Both the position numbers and the translations under genes were made by a program. Source: Pseudomonas sp. HAR-UPW-AIA-41 (lineage in GTDB: Bacteria > Pseudomonadota > Gammaproteobacteria > Pseudomonadales > Pseudomonadaceae). From it: a DNA stretch of 64,000 nt. Below are positions 27,846 to 37,165 of the stretch, piece by piece. The notes under the pieces were generated by a model. The model saw nothing but the letters and a program-made list of their open reading frames with translations. It did no database searches and was not told where the DNA came from. The stretch is from positions 372,001 through 436,000 of the forward strand of contig NZ_NSLB01000002.1 of NCBI RefSeq assembly GCF_002304225.1, given 5' to 3'. The number at the start of each line of letters is the position of its first letter. Within the stretch, counting starts at the first letter, position 1.

Positions 27846-28298
27846 ATGAATGCACTCAAAGCGTTTAACTTCGCCCGCCGATTCCCCGCCGGACTCTGGC
27901 TTTTCAGCCGCGCAGTGTGCTGGACAGCCCCCTACTTTGCCAGCATCCGCCCGCAGATCCGGGTGTTACAACCAGGCAGAGCGGAAGTCACCATGAAGAA
28001 ACGCCGGGCGGTGCAGAATCATCTGCAGACCGTACACGCCATTGCCATGTGCAACATGGCCGAGCTGGCCGGAGGGATGTGCACGGACGTGTCCATCCCG
28101 CGCGGCAGCCGCTGGATACCGGCGGGCATGACCGTTGAATACCTGAAAAAGGCTAAAACCGACCTCGTCGCGGTGGCCGACGGCCAGCACATCGACTGGA
28201 CCACCACCGGGGAAGTGATAGTGCCAGTCGAGGTTCGCGACACCTCAGCGGAACTGGTATTCCGAGCTCAGATCCGCATGAACCTAAAGCACGGTTGA
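27846..28298 (+). CDS. DUF4442 hotdog-fold protein (thioesterase-like)
   Basis: A 150-residue protein of the DUF4442 family, which adopts the hotdog fold of PaaI-type acyl-CoA thioesterases. Seen are KKRRAVQNHLQTVHAIAMCNMAELAGGMC, the segment where hotdog proteins place catalytic residues (here split as NHLQTVHAIAMCNMAELAGG), and a central strand MTVEYLKKAKTDLVAVAD. No signal peptide is clear. The divergent TetR regulator suggests induction by a lipid-like signal; the substrate is unknown. Confidence 0.82.
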   Translation: MNALKAFNFARRFPAGLWLFSRAVCWTAPYFASIRPQIRVLQPGRAEVTMKKRRAVQNHLQTVHAIAMCNMAELAGGMCTDVSIPRGSRWIPAGMTVEYLKKAKTDLVAVADGQHIDWTTTGEVIVPVEVRDTSAELVFRAQIRMNLKHG

Positions 28299-28303
28299 TC
28301 ATT

Positions 28304-28321
28304 GCCCTCAGGGTTGAGGGC
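28304..28321. terminator. Hairpin between convergent genes
   Basis: GCCCTCA pairs with TGAGGGC around GGGT. It starts 6 bases after the DUF4442 stop and overlaps the stop of the convergent phospholipase-like gene. Neither side has a T run. Confidence 0.45.
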
Positions 28322-29597
28322 TTACAGCTCTGACCGCATTGCGCGTGTGAGCACCAAAGTGGCCAATCAACTCGATGATCAATTGCTGTAACTGAGCATC
28401 GGGTTTGGGCGCAGCCTGCTGATTCCCCTTGCTGAAATCACCGGGAGTCGGCTGCTCGACCAGCCACTTACCAATCAGGGCATCAAACTGATCAGCCTGC
28501 TGACGAGACTCATAAGCCACCGTATCGCGCAGATAGCGGTAGTCAAACGCCGGGTACTGAGCATCTTTACCCTGATTGATGTATGACATGAGCAACGGCC
28601 GCTGAGCATCGCCAGTCGCCAGTTCGCTGCGCAGCCAGCGCAACTGGTATTTCTCGACTTCGGTATGCCGGGTCGCCACTCGCTCAATGGCAGCCTGCTT
28701 ATCTTCTGGGAAGCCCGCCAGCGCCTTGGCGGCCGTCCAGATCAGACCTGCCGTGGTCTCCCCCGGCAACACGGTGGAGTGGTACGGCTGAGTCAGGTCC
28801 TGAATGTAGTGCAGCCCCCAACCAAGGAAGCGATAGCCCCAGTAGGGATGGCCTTGCTCGAAGGCAAAGCGTGCCAGCCCGAAGTACTGATAGGCACGCC
28901 ACTGCGGGTAGGTACGGGTGAGGAAAGGCCCGGCCGCAAATACCAGCGGGCTCTCGTGGTAATAGCCAATATGAAAAGGTGCCTGCGACGAGTATTCGAA
29001 TCGGGCATCGCCAAAGGGCTGGGGGCCGAAATTGTAGAGCGCACCCACTTTGCCCGGATTGTCACTGAAGAGATTGATGTCGTGGCCGTAGTCCGGCTCG
29101 TCCGCAGCCGTGCTGGTGATGGCCAGAGGACTCAGTTTTTCGCCCTCACTGACGCCGTAAAAGCGCCAGTCATTCCACATACTCAGCTGGCGTGACACGG
29201 TAACGGCCGAGGCCTCCAGGCGCTGACGCTGCCCCGGCAATACGCCAGGCAAGGCCTGGATAAAGTAGGCAAGACGAATCTCCGGGTTAATCCGTAGCGC
29301 CTGCAGAAAAGCAGACTTTCTATCCGGAGCGCCAGGCTGCCAGCGCAGGCTGTCAGGACGCTCCGGATAACCGTCGAAATGAGCCCTGGCAAATGCTTCC
29401 TGCTCATCCAGCAGGACCTGCAGTTCCTGTTCTTCGGCGGTCAAAAAACGCTCTAACGACTCAACTTCAATCGACTCGTCGCTCATGCCCGGCAAAGGTG
29501 CCAACGCCAGACTGCTGCCCATCGAGTGGTTGGACCACGCCTGAGCCTGAAAAGGCAGTAAGAACAGAACAGCACAACAGGCAGACAGCAGTTTCAT
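28308..29597 (-). CDS. Zinc phospholipase C / S1-P1 nuclease-fold protein
   Basis: A 429-residue secreted or periplasmic protein. The signal peptide ends QAQA, and the mature protein begins WSNHS, matching zinc-dependent phospholipases C whose N-terminal tryptophan is a zinc ligand. Later ligand segments HDINLFSDN and GWGLHYIQDLTQPYHS, the latter typical of this fold, are present. Enzyme class (phospholipid or nucleic acid hydrolysis) is inferred; it may be inactive. The start is the ATG with GGAG 6 bases upstream; a GTG one codon earlier is open. A solute-binding protein gene lies upstream on the same strand. Confidence 0.8.
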   Translation of the reverse strand: MKLLSACCAVLFLLPFQAQAWSNHSMGSSLALAPLPGMSDESIEVESLERFLTAEEQELQVLLDEQEAFARAHFDGYPERPDSLRWQPGAPDRKSAFLQALRINPEIRLAYFIQALPGVLPGQRQRLEASAVTVSRQLSMWNDWRFYGVSEGEKLSPLAITSTAADEPDYGHDINLFSDNPGKVGALYNFGPQPFGDARFEYSSQAPFHIGYYHESPLVFAAGPFLTRTYPQWRAYQYFGLARFAFEQGHPYWGYRFLGWGLHYIQDLTQPYHSTVLPGETTAGLIWTAAKALAGFPEDKQAAIERVATRHTEVEKYQLRWLRSELATGDAQRPLLMSYINQGKDAQYPAFDYRYLRDTVAYESRQQADQFDALIGKWLVEQPTPGDFSKGNQQAAPKPDAQLQQLIIELIGHFGAHTRNAVRAVSPQP

Positions 29598-29720
29598 CAC
29601 AAACTCCAGGCAGACATCCGGCCATGCTCACAACGACGGCCACTGTAGCTCTGCAGCCTACCAGCCATGCGCCGTCTGAACACTGTCCACTGCGGACATG
29701 GCCACTCACCAATCACGCCG

Positions 29721-30446
29721 TTACTGCGGCAGATAGCGCAAGCGTATGCGCTGATCCTCGCCACGCTGCTGCACCCGCAGCAGTGCCTGATCAAAACGGT
29801 CACGCTGCTCGGCACGGATAAAACCGACCTGATAAGGCGTGGGCGGAAAGATGTCGAACCAGTCCACCGCCTGGGTGATATCGACCTGATCGGCGACCTC
29901 GCGACTGAGGTACTCGAAGATATTGCGCTCGGCTACTACCAGATCGGTGCGCCCACTGAACAAAAGGCGGTTACGCCCAAGCTGCTGAGCCTCCTCGTGG
30001 TAGCGCGGATTGTTATCAGCCATCTGCTGGAACTCCGGACCGAGCAGATAGCGGGCGCGCTGGTAAGCACTGACCGAAAAACTACCCAGGTCAGAAACCT
30101 GACGGATCGACAGATGCCGAGAAGCTAGGGCTCCCACCATATTTTGGTAGTGAATATAGGGCTGTGAGTAGAAGGCCCGGACCCCGCTACGTTCGTTAGT
30201 CGTGGTGATCGCATCAATTTCACCCCGGGCCAGAAGCAGGTGCAGGCGCTCCTGCGGGGCATACACGGGATCAATCTGCCACCCTGCTTCACTGACTGCA
30301 GCGGCGACGATTTCGTACTCGATACCGCGCTGCAGCCCCTCGAAGATATAGGGCGGTTTGTTCAGGCCAAAACCAACACGCAGCTGCTCCGCGCTCCAGC
30401 TCACCTGCAGACCTGCAAACCACACCAGCAGCCAGCACCACCGCAT
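29721..30446 (-). CDS. Orphan periplasmic solute-binding protein (family 3)
   Basis: A 241-residue periplasmic binding protein of the amino-acid type (SBP_bac_3). Signal peptide WLLVWFAGLQVSWSA, then LRVGFGLNKPPYIFE and the family loop LARGEIDAITTTNERSG. No permease or ATPase gene is nearby, so its transport partner is elsewhere or it acts alone, as many pseudomonad paralogues seem to. The ATG at 30446 with GGGGGC upstream is chosen because it best fits the signal peptide; ATGs 18-21 bases earlier are open. Confidence 0.86.
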   Translation of the reverse strand: MRWCWLLVWFAGLQVSWSAEQLRVGFGLNKPPYIFEGLQRGIEYEIVAAAVSEAGWQIDPVYAPQERLHLLLARGEIDAITTTNERSGVRAFYSQPYIHYQNMVGALASRHLSIRQVSDLGSFSVSAYQRARYLLGPEFQQMADNNPRYHEEAQQLGRNRLLFSGRTDLVVAERNIFEYLSREVADQVDITQAVDWFDIFPPTPYQVGFIRAEQRDRFDQALLRVQQRGEDQRIRLRYLPQ

Positions 30447-30555
30447 AGAAACCGCCCCCGTCATCACTGCGCCGTATAGTTGGCAATAGCGCTGCCACCG
30501 GCTGCATCAGTCTAGACTGATGCCTCCTGTGCAACCCAGTTTGTGGAGCTCCATC

Positions 30556-31536
30556 ATGTTGAAAGCCGAATACCAGCAACGCGGCCCGGTGCCGCAGGAC
30601 GTCATCGCCGCCGTGCCCTTCGACTTGCCGGAACTCGGTGCCGGCGAAGCGCGGGTAAAAGTGCTGGCGGCCCCGATCAACCCCTCCGACGTACTCACCC
30701 TCACCGGTGAATACGGCATGCTGCCTCCACTGCCGGCCATTGGCGGCAACGAGGGCGTAGGCCGCGTGGAAGCAGTAGGCGCTGACGTCGAAGGCCTCAA
30801 ACCAGGCCAGATGGTGCTGCTGCCGGTCGGTTGCGGCACCTGGCGCAGCCACCTGCAGGTCCAGGCCAAGCAGTTGATCCCGCTGCCGGAAGCCGACCCG
30901 CTGCAACTGGCCATGCTCACCGTCAACCCGCCAACCGCTTATCTGATGCTGCGCGAGTTTGTTGACCTCAAGCCTGGCGACTGGGTCATCCAGAACGCCG
31001 CCAACTCCGGCGTCGGCAGCTACCTGATTCAGCTGGCGAAAATCCGCGGTCTGAAGACGGTCAACGTAGTGCGCCGCGAGTCCGCCATCGATGCCGTCAA
31101 GGCCGAGGGCGGCGATGTGGTGCTGGTCGATGGCCGCGATCTGCACAAGCGCGTGCGAGAGGCCACGGGTGGCGCCACCATCAAGCTGGGTATCGATGCC
31201 GTGGCCGGTCAGTCCACTGACCACCTGGCGCAATGCCTCGCCGAAGAAGGTGTGCTGGTTAACTACGGCCGCATGAGTGGTGAGCCGTGCCAGGTCACGC
31301 CCAGTTCGTTTGTCTTCCGCGACGTGACCCTGCGCGGTTTCTGGCTGGCCAAATGGTTCCAGAAGGCCAGCCAGACCGAGCAGATGCAGGTGTTTGGCGA
31401 GCTGATCGGACTGATTGCCCAGGGCAAACTGAAGACCCGCATCGGCGCCACTTACGATGTCAGCGAGATCCAGCAGGCGGTAGCCGCCGCTGCGGCCGGC
31501 GAGCGCGACGGCAAAATCCTCGTCGTGCCGAAATAA
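30556..31536 (+). CDS. Zinc-independent medium-chain dehydrogenase (quinone oxidoreductase / enoyl-reductase-like)
   Basis: A 326-residue MDR-superfamily enzyme without the zinc ligands of alcohol dehydrogenases. It shows the ETR/MECR-type start (PINPSDVLTLTGEYG), the dinucleotide-binding loop NAANSGVGSYLIQLAKIRG, and VVRRESAIDAVKAEGGDVV where RR would favour NADPH. Probably reduces an enoyl thioester or quinone; the substrate is not readable. The start is the ATG with GGAG 7 bases upstream. A terminator follows. Confidence 0.88.
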   Translation: MLKAEYQQRGPVPQDVIAAVPFDLPELGAGEARVKVLAAPINPSDVLTLTGEYGMLPPLPAIGGNEGVGRVEAVGADVEGLKPGQMVLLPVGCGTWRSHLQVQAKQLIPLPEADPLQLAMLTVNPPTAYLMLREFVDLKPGDWVIQNAANSGVGSYLIQLAKIRGLKTVNVVRRESAIDAVKAEGGDVVLVDGRDLHKRVREATGGATIKLGIDAVAGQSTDHLAQCLAEEGVLVNYGRMSGEPCQVTPSSFVFRDVTLRGFWLAKWFQKASQTEQMQVFGELIGLIAQGKLKTRIGATYDVSEIQQAVAAAAAGERDGKILVVPK

Positions 31537-31552
31537 GCGTGATGGTGGCATG

Positions 31553-31580
31553 AAAAAGGGCGCCCGAAGGCGCCCTTTTT
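31553..31580. terminator. Bidirectional terminator between the MDR and DEAD-box genes
   Basis: AAAAAGGGCGCC pairs with GGCGCCCTTTTT around CGAA. T runs on both strands between convergent genes. Confidence 0.93.
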
Positions 31581-31611
31581 GCTTCCCGGAATCACCGTTT
31601 TCCGGCCGTGA

Positions 31612-32967
31612 TTACTCGGCCGCCGGCTTGCGCCGCTTCAGCGGAGCGGTGCCGTCGGAGTTGCCGACCAGGCTCGGGCCGGAAGACTTGGCCTTGTCGG
31701 CACTCGGCTTGCGCCGCGCAGGAGCCTTGCCGACAGTCTTCTTGCCATCCTTCTTGTCGGTCTTTTTCTTCTTCACGCCAGCGGCCTTGCCCGAGGCCTT
31801 GAGCTTCTTCGGCCCCTGGTAGTGAGCCTTGAGCCCCTGGATGTTGCGGCGCTCGAAACGCTGCTTGAGGTAGCGCTCGATGCTCGACATCAGGTTCCAG
31901 TCGCCATGGCAGATCAGCGAGATGGCCAGCCCATCAGCGCCAGCACGGCCTGTACGACCGATACGGTGCACATACTCGTCACCCGAGCGCGGCAGATCGA
32001 AGTTGATCACCAGATCCAGACCTTCGACATCCAGACCACGAGCCGCCACATCGGTGGCCACCAGAATCTTCGCGCCGCCCTGCTTCATGCGCTCGATGGC
32101 CTGCTTGCGCTCCTTGTGATCCTTGTCGCCATGCAGAATGAACACCTTGTGCTGGCTGGCCACCAGATGACCATAGAGGCGGTCGGCCTGGGCACGGGTA
32201 TTGGTGAAGATGATCGCCTTCTGATACGTCTCATTGGCCAGCAACCACTCGACGAGGCGCTCCTTGTGGTCGTTGTCGTCAGCCGTGATGATTTGCTGAC
32301 GCGTGCCCTCATTGAGCTGACTGACGCGGTTGACCTGCAGGTGCAGCGGCTCACGCAGCACGCTGGAGACCATCTCGCGCAGGCCGCTGCCGCCGTTGGT
32401 GGCAGAGAACAGCATGGTCTGCTGGCGCTGCGCGCACTCGTTGGCCAGGCGAGTGACATCTTCGGCAAAGCCCATGTCGAGCATGCGGTCGGCTTCGTCC
32501 AGCACCAGCACCTCAACCTGATCAAGCTTGAGATGGCCGGCATTCAGGTGCTCCAGCAAACGCCCCGGGGTGGCTATCAGCACATCCGGACATTTGCGCA
32601 GGAGGGCGGCCTGCACCTTGAAATCCTCCCCCCCAGTGATCAGGCCGGACTTGAGGAAGGTGAACTGGGAAAAACGCTCCACTTCCTTGAGGGTCTGCTG
32701 GGCCAGTTCGCGGGTCGGCAGCAGGATCAGCGAACGCACGTCACTGCGGGCCCGTGACGCGCCGTCGCCGAGCAGTCGGTTGAGCAGCGGCAGCACGAAG
32801 GCCGCCGTCTTGCCACTGCCGGTCTGCGCGGTCACCTGCAGATCGCGGCCCTCCAGGGCCGGCGGAATCGCCGTCTGCTGCACAGGCGTGGGCTCGGTGA
32901 AATTGAGCTCAGCCACGGCTTTGAGCAGGCGTTCATGCAGGGCAAATTGGGCAAACACGGCGGGCAC
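31612..32967 (-). CDS. DEAD-box ATP-dependent RNA helicase (SrmB/RhlE-like)
   Basis: A 451-residue RNA helicase. Motifs in order: Q-motif PTPVQQTAIPPALEGRD, Walker A AQTGSGKT, PTRELAQQ, DEAD, SAT, and C-terminal ARGLD and HRIGRTGRAG. The last about 75 residues are a Lys-rich basic tail (KKKKTDKKDGKK) that would bind RNA. Closest in feel to SrmB, which helps 50S ribosome assembly, but RhlE cannot be excluded, so no symbol is given. Confidence 0.93.
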   Translation of the reverse strand: MPAVFAQFALHERLLKAVAELNFTEPTPVQQTAIPPALEGRDLQVTAQTGSGKTAAFVLPLLNRLLGDGASRARSDVRSLILLPTRELAQQTLKEVERFSQFTFLKSGLITGGEDFKVQAALLRKCPDVLIATPGRLLEHLNAGHLKLDQVEVLVLDEADRMLDMGFAEDVTRLANECAQRQQTMLFSATNGGSGLREMVSSVLREPLHLQVNRVSQLNEGTRQQIITADDNDHKERLVEWLLANETYQKAIIFTNTRAQADRLYGHLVASQHKVFILHGDKDHKERKQAIERMKQGGAKILVATDVAARGLDVEGLDLVINFDLPRSGDEYVHRIGRTGRAGADGLAISLICHGDWNLMSSIERYLKQRFERRNIQGLKAHYQGPKKLKASGKAAGVKKKKTDKKDGKKTVGKAPARRKPSADKAKSSGPSLVGNSDGTAPLKRRKPAAE

Positions 32968-33094
32968 CTCGGTGAAAAACGGGAAATCAGCTGCATAGGG
33001 TAACGGTTAGCGCAGCAAATCGCCCCTTTTACTGCACGCAGCCGAGCCTAAACTGGCAATTGCTAGCTCCCTAGACCACTACCCGGAGGCCAAC

Positions 33095-33568
33095 ATGGTA
33101 AACACCCGCACTCTCCTGCTAGGTACCAGCGCACTGGCACTGAGCCTCTGTCTGCAAGCCGCCCCAAACAACGACAAGAACCACGGCCAAGCCAGCAAAG
33201 GGCAACAGCACAGTCAGAAGCACAACAACCAAAGCGCCTTGGATAAGAGCGATACCGGAGGCAAGCACGCCCAGGAGTACCAGCGTGACTATCACAACGA
33301 TTACCAGGCAGACCTGAGTGAAATCGAACGTATTCTGCGTGGTTATCAAAGCCCAACACCGGCCAAAGCACTACCGCCGGGTATTGCCAAGAACCTCGCG
33401 AGAGGCAAACCGCTGCCACCTGGTATTGCCAAGCAGATCGACCCGACCCTGGCCCGCCAACTGCCCTACTACCCCGGCTACGAGTGGCGCCAGTACGGCA
33501 CCGACGCCGTACTGGTAGAGGTCGGTACGACAATCGTGCGCGAAGTGCTGCGCGACATCCTGCGATGA
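33095..33568 (+). CDS. CigR/RcnB-family secreted protein
   Basis: A 157-residue envelope protein: signal peptide (LLLGTSALALSLCLQA), a polar His/Gln/Asn-rich linker (residues 25-70), PPGIAKNLARGKPLPPGIAK repeats, and the C-terminal RcnB-type domain (YYPGYEWRQYGTDAVLVEVGTTIVREVL). RcnB affects nickel/cobalt export in E. coli; the CigR branch is an anti-virulence membrane protein in Salmonella. The metal role here is not shown. The ATG follows CCGGAGG-type spacing (GGAG then about 7 bases). Confidence 0.86.
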   Translation: MVNTRTLLLGTSALALSLCLQAAPNNDKNHGQASKGQQHSQKHNNQSALDKSDTGGKHAQEYQRDYHNDYQADLSEIERILRGYQSPTPAKALPPGIAKNLARGKPLPPGIAKQIDPTLARQLPYYPGYEWRQYGTDAVLVEVGTTIVREVLRDILR

Positions 33569-33663
33569 GTGGCACAAGCCCACTCGGAATTGACCTGTAG
33601 CAGATAGCCACTGGCCACCAGCGCTCATACTGAAACAGTCAATGTCCCGGGAGTTCGCAAGTA

Positions 33664-35388
33664 ATGACTGTGCAACTGAAAACCAGTACCGAGCTGCGTG
33701 AGTGGCTTCGTCAGCATCGCTGTGGCAACCCCCACCACACCAGCCTGGGAATCCTGCTGTTGGAAAGTGGAGTGATTACCTCGGCACAGCTGGAACGGGC
33801 ACTGAGCTATCAGCACGAGCACCCGGATAAAGGTCGTCTCGGGCAGATCCTGCTGGAGATGAAAATGATCAGCCCCGAGCGTTTGGCGCTCACGGTCGCC
33901 GAGCAACTGGGCATCCCGCGTATTGATCTGGAAGACTTCGATTTCGACCAGAACTGTATCAGCCTTATCCCTGAGGGGATGGCAAGGCGCTACCTGGTGG
34001 TCCCTCTGATGCTGGAAGGGGAACGCCTGATCATCGCCACGCCCGACCCAACACACAGCGAACTGCTGCATCTGCTGGGGTTCGTTACCGGCAAACCGGT
34101 GGAAGCCGTAATGGCCACGCCAGGAGCCATTGAGGAAACCGTCAACCACCTGTATGCCTGCGCAGCCGCTGACCAGCTGCCGGAAAATGAAATCGACGAG
34201 CAACCGCTAAGCTTGCACCGCATCAAGCAACTAGCCGAAGACAAACCGACCGTCCGTTTTGTTGAAAACCTGCTGGAAGAGGCGATCAGCCGGCGCGCCT
34301 CCGATATCCACCTGCGCCCTGGCGAACATGATGTCAGTGTGCTGCTGCGAATTGACGGACTCTTGCAGGAACTGCGCAAAGTCAAACGTGCCCACCTCCC
34401 AGCAATTGTCAGCCGCATCAAGATCATCGGCGGGATGAACATCGCCGAGCACCGCCTGCCCCAGGATGGCCGACACATGGTCCATCTCGGTGATCGCACC
34501 ATCGACCTGCGCCTGTCGATCATGCCCACGGTGCATGGTGAAAGCGTAGTCATCCGGATTCTCGATACCCAGCAGAGCATGAAAAGCCTCGATCAGATCG
34601 GTTTCAGCGAGCAGGACGTCTCGCGCTTCCGCAACCTGATCAGCCACAACCAGGGCATCCTGCTGGTCACCGGCCCTACGGGCTCGGGCAAGAGCACCAC
34701 CCTCTACGCAGCCCTGAACACCATCAAGGCCAGCGGTGTGAACATCATCACCGTGGAAGACCCGGTGGAATACCAGATCGACGGTATCCGCCAGATCCAG
34801 GTCAAACCGGCGATCGGCTACACCTTCGCCCGCGCCCTGCGCCACATCCTGCGCCATGACCCGGATGTGATCATGGTCGGCGAGATCCGCGACCAGGAAA
34901 CCGCCCTGATGGCAGCCGAGAGTGCCCTCACCGGCCACCTGGTGCTGTCCACACTGCACACCAACAGTGCCGCGGCCACGGTCACCCGCCTGCTGGAAAT
35001 CGGTATCGCCCCCTATCTGCTCAATGCCAGTCTGCTCGGCGTGCTGGCTCAGCGTCTGGTACGACGTAACTGCCCGCACTGCCTGGTCGAAGAGAATGTG
35101 CCCGAGCACGTCCGCAACGCGCTGGGATTGAAGGCGGACGAACTTTTTTACATCGGCAAGGGCTGTCCACACTGTCACGGCAAGGGAATCTCTGGCCGGG
35201 TCGCGGCTTATGAGCTGCTGGAAGTAACGCCCGCGCTGCGTGCCATGATCGAGCCGTCGGTAGAGGCCCAGAAAATCGAGCAGCAAGCGATTGCCGACGG
35301 CATGCGCCCCCTGACACAAAGCGCCCTGCAACTGGCACGCAACAAACAGATTTCGCTGGCGGAGGTCTATCGCGTGCGCCTCGAATAG
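33664..35388 (+). CDS. GspE/PilB-family ATPase with N-terminal MshEN domain
   Basis: A 574-residue secretion/pilus assembly ATPase. Residues 27-82 form a tandem MshEN module (LGILLLESGVITSAQLERAL, RLGQILLEMKMISPERLAL) of the type that binds cyclic di-GMP. The C-terminal motor has Walker A GPTGSGKS (K343), Asp box VEDPVEY, Walker B MVGEIRDQE, His box HTNSAAATVTR and two CPHC pairs likely to bind zinc. No other type II secretion or type IV pilus gene is near, so its machine is elsewhere or it is a regulatory paralogue. The ATG has GGGAG about 10 bases upstream. It ends 3 bases before the stop of the convergent rarD. Confidence 0.9.
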   Translation: MTVQLKTSTELREWLRQHRCGNPHHTSLGILLLESGVITSAQLERALSYQHEHPDKGRLGQILLEMKMISPERLALTVAEQLGIPRIDLEDFDFDQNCISLIPEGMARRYLVVPLMLEGERLIIATPDPTHSELLHLLGFVTGKPVEAVMATPGAIEETVNHLYACAAADQLPENEIDEQPLSLHRIKQLAEDKPTVRFVENLLEEAISRRASDIHLRPGEHDVSVLLRIDGLLQELRKVKRAHLPAIVSRIKIIGGMNIAEHRLPQDGRHMVHLGDRTIDLRLSIMPTVHGESVVIRILDTQQSMKSLDQIGFSEQDVSRFRNLISHNQGILLVTGPTGSGKSTTLYAALNTIKASGVNIITVEDPVEYQIDGIRQIQVKPAIGYTFARALRHILRHDPDVIMVGEIRDQETALMAAESALTGHLVLSTLHTNSAAATVTRLLEIGIAPYLLNASLLGVLAQRLVRRNCPHCLVEENVPEHVRNALGLKADELFYIGKGCPHCHGKGISGRVAAYELLEVTPALRAMIEPSVEAQKIEQQAIADGMRPLTQSALQLARNKQISLAEVYRVRLE

Positions 35389-35391
35389 CCC

Positions 35392-36291
35392 TCAGCTGGT
35401 GCCGTAGCGCGCCTGCTTACGCAGCAGGCGCGCGCTATCCCAACCGGTGAGCAGCACCGCCAGCCAGATCGGCAGATAGGTCAGCAGCTGTGCCGGATCG
35501 AATGTTTCACCGAGAAACAGCACCGAAGCGGCGAACAGCAACACCGGCTCGACATAGCTGAGAATGCCGAATAGCCCCAGCGGCAACAGGCGACTGGCAG
35601 CCATCATGGCGCCAAACGCCAGGGCACTGAACAGCCCCAGCCCCGGCAGCAGCCAGGTCAGCTGCGGCGCCTGCTGCAGCAGATCGGTCTGCCCCAGGAA
35701 AAGAATCAGGCCGATCGCCAGCGGCGCCAGCACCAGCATTTCCAGAATGAAGCCGGACAAGGCATCCAGGCGCATCCAGCGGCGCAGCATGAAATACGGC
35801 GGATAGCCCAGCGCGGAGACCAGGGTGACCCAGGAAAAGGCACCGGTCAGCCATAACTCATGCGCCACGCCCAGCAGGGCACAGCCCACCGCCACCTTCT
35901 GCAGCGGACGCAGGCGCTCGCCATAGAACAGGCGGCCGACCAGCACCATGGCCAGCGGCAGGAGGAAATAGCCCAGCGAGACGTCCAGCATGTGCCCGGT
36001 CAGCGGCGCCCAGAGAAAGATGCCCCACTGCACCCCCATCATTGCCGCCGACAGTGGCAGCGCCAGACACAACAGCGGCTCATGCCGCAGACGCCGAAAA
36101 GCAGCCAGCAGCACCGGCCACTGGCGCATCAGCAGCACCAGCAGAAGCACCGCCGGGATCGACCAGAGCACGCGCTGGGCGAAAATCTGCACGGCATCGA
36201 GCGGCGCCAGCCAGCGCACATAGCCCGGCATCAGGGCAAACATGAACGATGAGGCCAGCGACAGCGCCACCCCTTGACCCGACAACTTCAC
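35392..36291 (-). CDS. rarD: EamA-family transporter RarD
   Basis: A 299-residue inner-membrane protein with about ten hydrophobic helices of the drug/metabolite transporter superfamily, beginning with SGQGVALSLASSFMFALMPGYV, with the RarD-like GYFLLPLAMVLVGRLFYGE. RarD-like proteins give chloramphenicol sensitivity effects, but the physiological substrate is unknown. Single gene, convergent with the ATPase. The ATG start fits the first helix. Confidence 0.88.
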   Translation of the reverse strand: MKLSGQGVALSLASSFMFALMPGYVRWLAPLDAVQIFAQRVLWSIPAVLLLVLLMRQWPVLLAAFRRLRHEPLLCLALPLSAAMMGVQWGIFLWAPLTGHMLDVSLGYFLLPLAMVLVGRLFYGERLRPLQKVAVGCALLGVAHELWLTGAFSWVTLVSALGYPPYFMLRRWMRLDALSGFILEMLVLAPLAIGLILFLGQTDLLQQAPQLTWLLPGLGLFSALAFGAMMAASRLLPLGLFGILSYVEPVLLFAASVLFLGETFDPAQLLTYLPIWLAVLLTGWDSARLLRKQARYGTS

Positions 36292-36361
36292 AACAACCTC
36301 CGGCCACCGTCGGCCGGGCAGAATCCCAGCACAATGCGTGCAGTATTTTTAACACAGCAGA

Positions 36362-36396
36362 CGTAAAAAAACCGGCCTGTTTACACAGACCGGCAG
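36362..36396 (-). terminator. Terminator of azoR
   Basis: On the minus strand CCGGTCTGT pairs with ACAGGCCGG (one G-T pair), followed by six or more T. A second hairpin (36399-36418) precedes it. It lies about 60 bases after the azoR stop. Confidence 0.78.
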
Positions 36397-36453
36397 GCTC
36401 GGGGTTCTGACCCCGACAGGGCGACCGGCGGAGCAGCCGGCCGCAGGAGAGCT

Positions 36454-37053
36454 TCAGACAACCTCGGCAATGGCCTGGCGCGCCGCTGCCAGGCCGCGCT
36501 GCTGGAACTCATCCCCCATGTTCAGGCCTTCGGCATGGATGAACTGCACGTCATGAATGCCGATAAAAGCAAGCGCCTGACGCAGATAGGGTTCCTGATG
36601 ATCCAGCGGGCCGCCAGCGTACACTCCACCACGGGCCGTCAGGACGATGGCACGCTTGCCACTGAGCAGTCCCTGCGGGCCGGTCTCGGTGTATTTGAAG
36701 GTCACCCCGGCGCGCAGCACATGGTCCAGCCAGGCTTTCAGGGTGCTGGGGATGCCGAAGTTGTACATCGGCGCGGCCAGCACCAGCACATCGGCAGCCA
36801 GCAGCTCCTCGGTCAGTTCGTTGGAACGGGCCAGGGCCGCCTGCTCGGCGGGGGTCTGCTCGGCAGCCGATTTCATCCAGCCGCCCAGCAGGTCGGTATC
36901 CAGGTGCGGCAAAACCGTGCTGGCCAGATCGCGCTGGACGATCTGATCGGCCGGATGGCTGGCCTGCCAGCGCTGGAGAAATTCGGCGGTGAGCTGGCGG
37001 GAAATCGAGCCCTGCTGACGGGCACTGCTTTCAACAACGAGAAGACGCGACAT
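36454..37053 (-). CDS. azoR: FMN-dependent NADH-azoreductase
   Basis: A 199-residue flavodoxin-fold enzyme that reduces azo compounds and quinones with NADH. It shows LLVVESSARQQGSISRQLT for the FMN loop, MYNFGIPSTLKAWLDHVLRAG, and LTARGGVYAGG. The start is the ATG of MSRLLV; four more codons are open. Quinone detoxification is the likely physiological role. Terminator at 36362-36396. Confidence 0.93.
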   Translation of the reverse strand: MSRLLVVESSARQQGSISRQLTAEFLQRWQASHPADQIVQRDLASTVLPHLDTDLLGGWMKSAAEQTPAEQAALARSNELTEELLAADVLVLAAPMYNFGIPSTLKAWLDHVLRAGVTFKYTETGPQGLLSGKRAIVLTARGGVYAGGPLDHQEPYLRQALAFIGIHDVQFIHAEGLNMGDEFQQRGLAAARQAIAEVV

Positions 37054-37165
37054 GGTGGGCTCCATCGGGGTGGTGTGTGTCGATGGGGCCCAGTTTGCCC
37101 AGCAGCTGATCGATAAAAAAGCGCAAAAATCCGCTTTAAAAGATCACCAAATTCGATTAATCATG

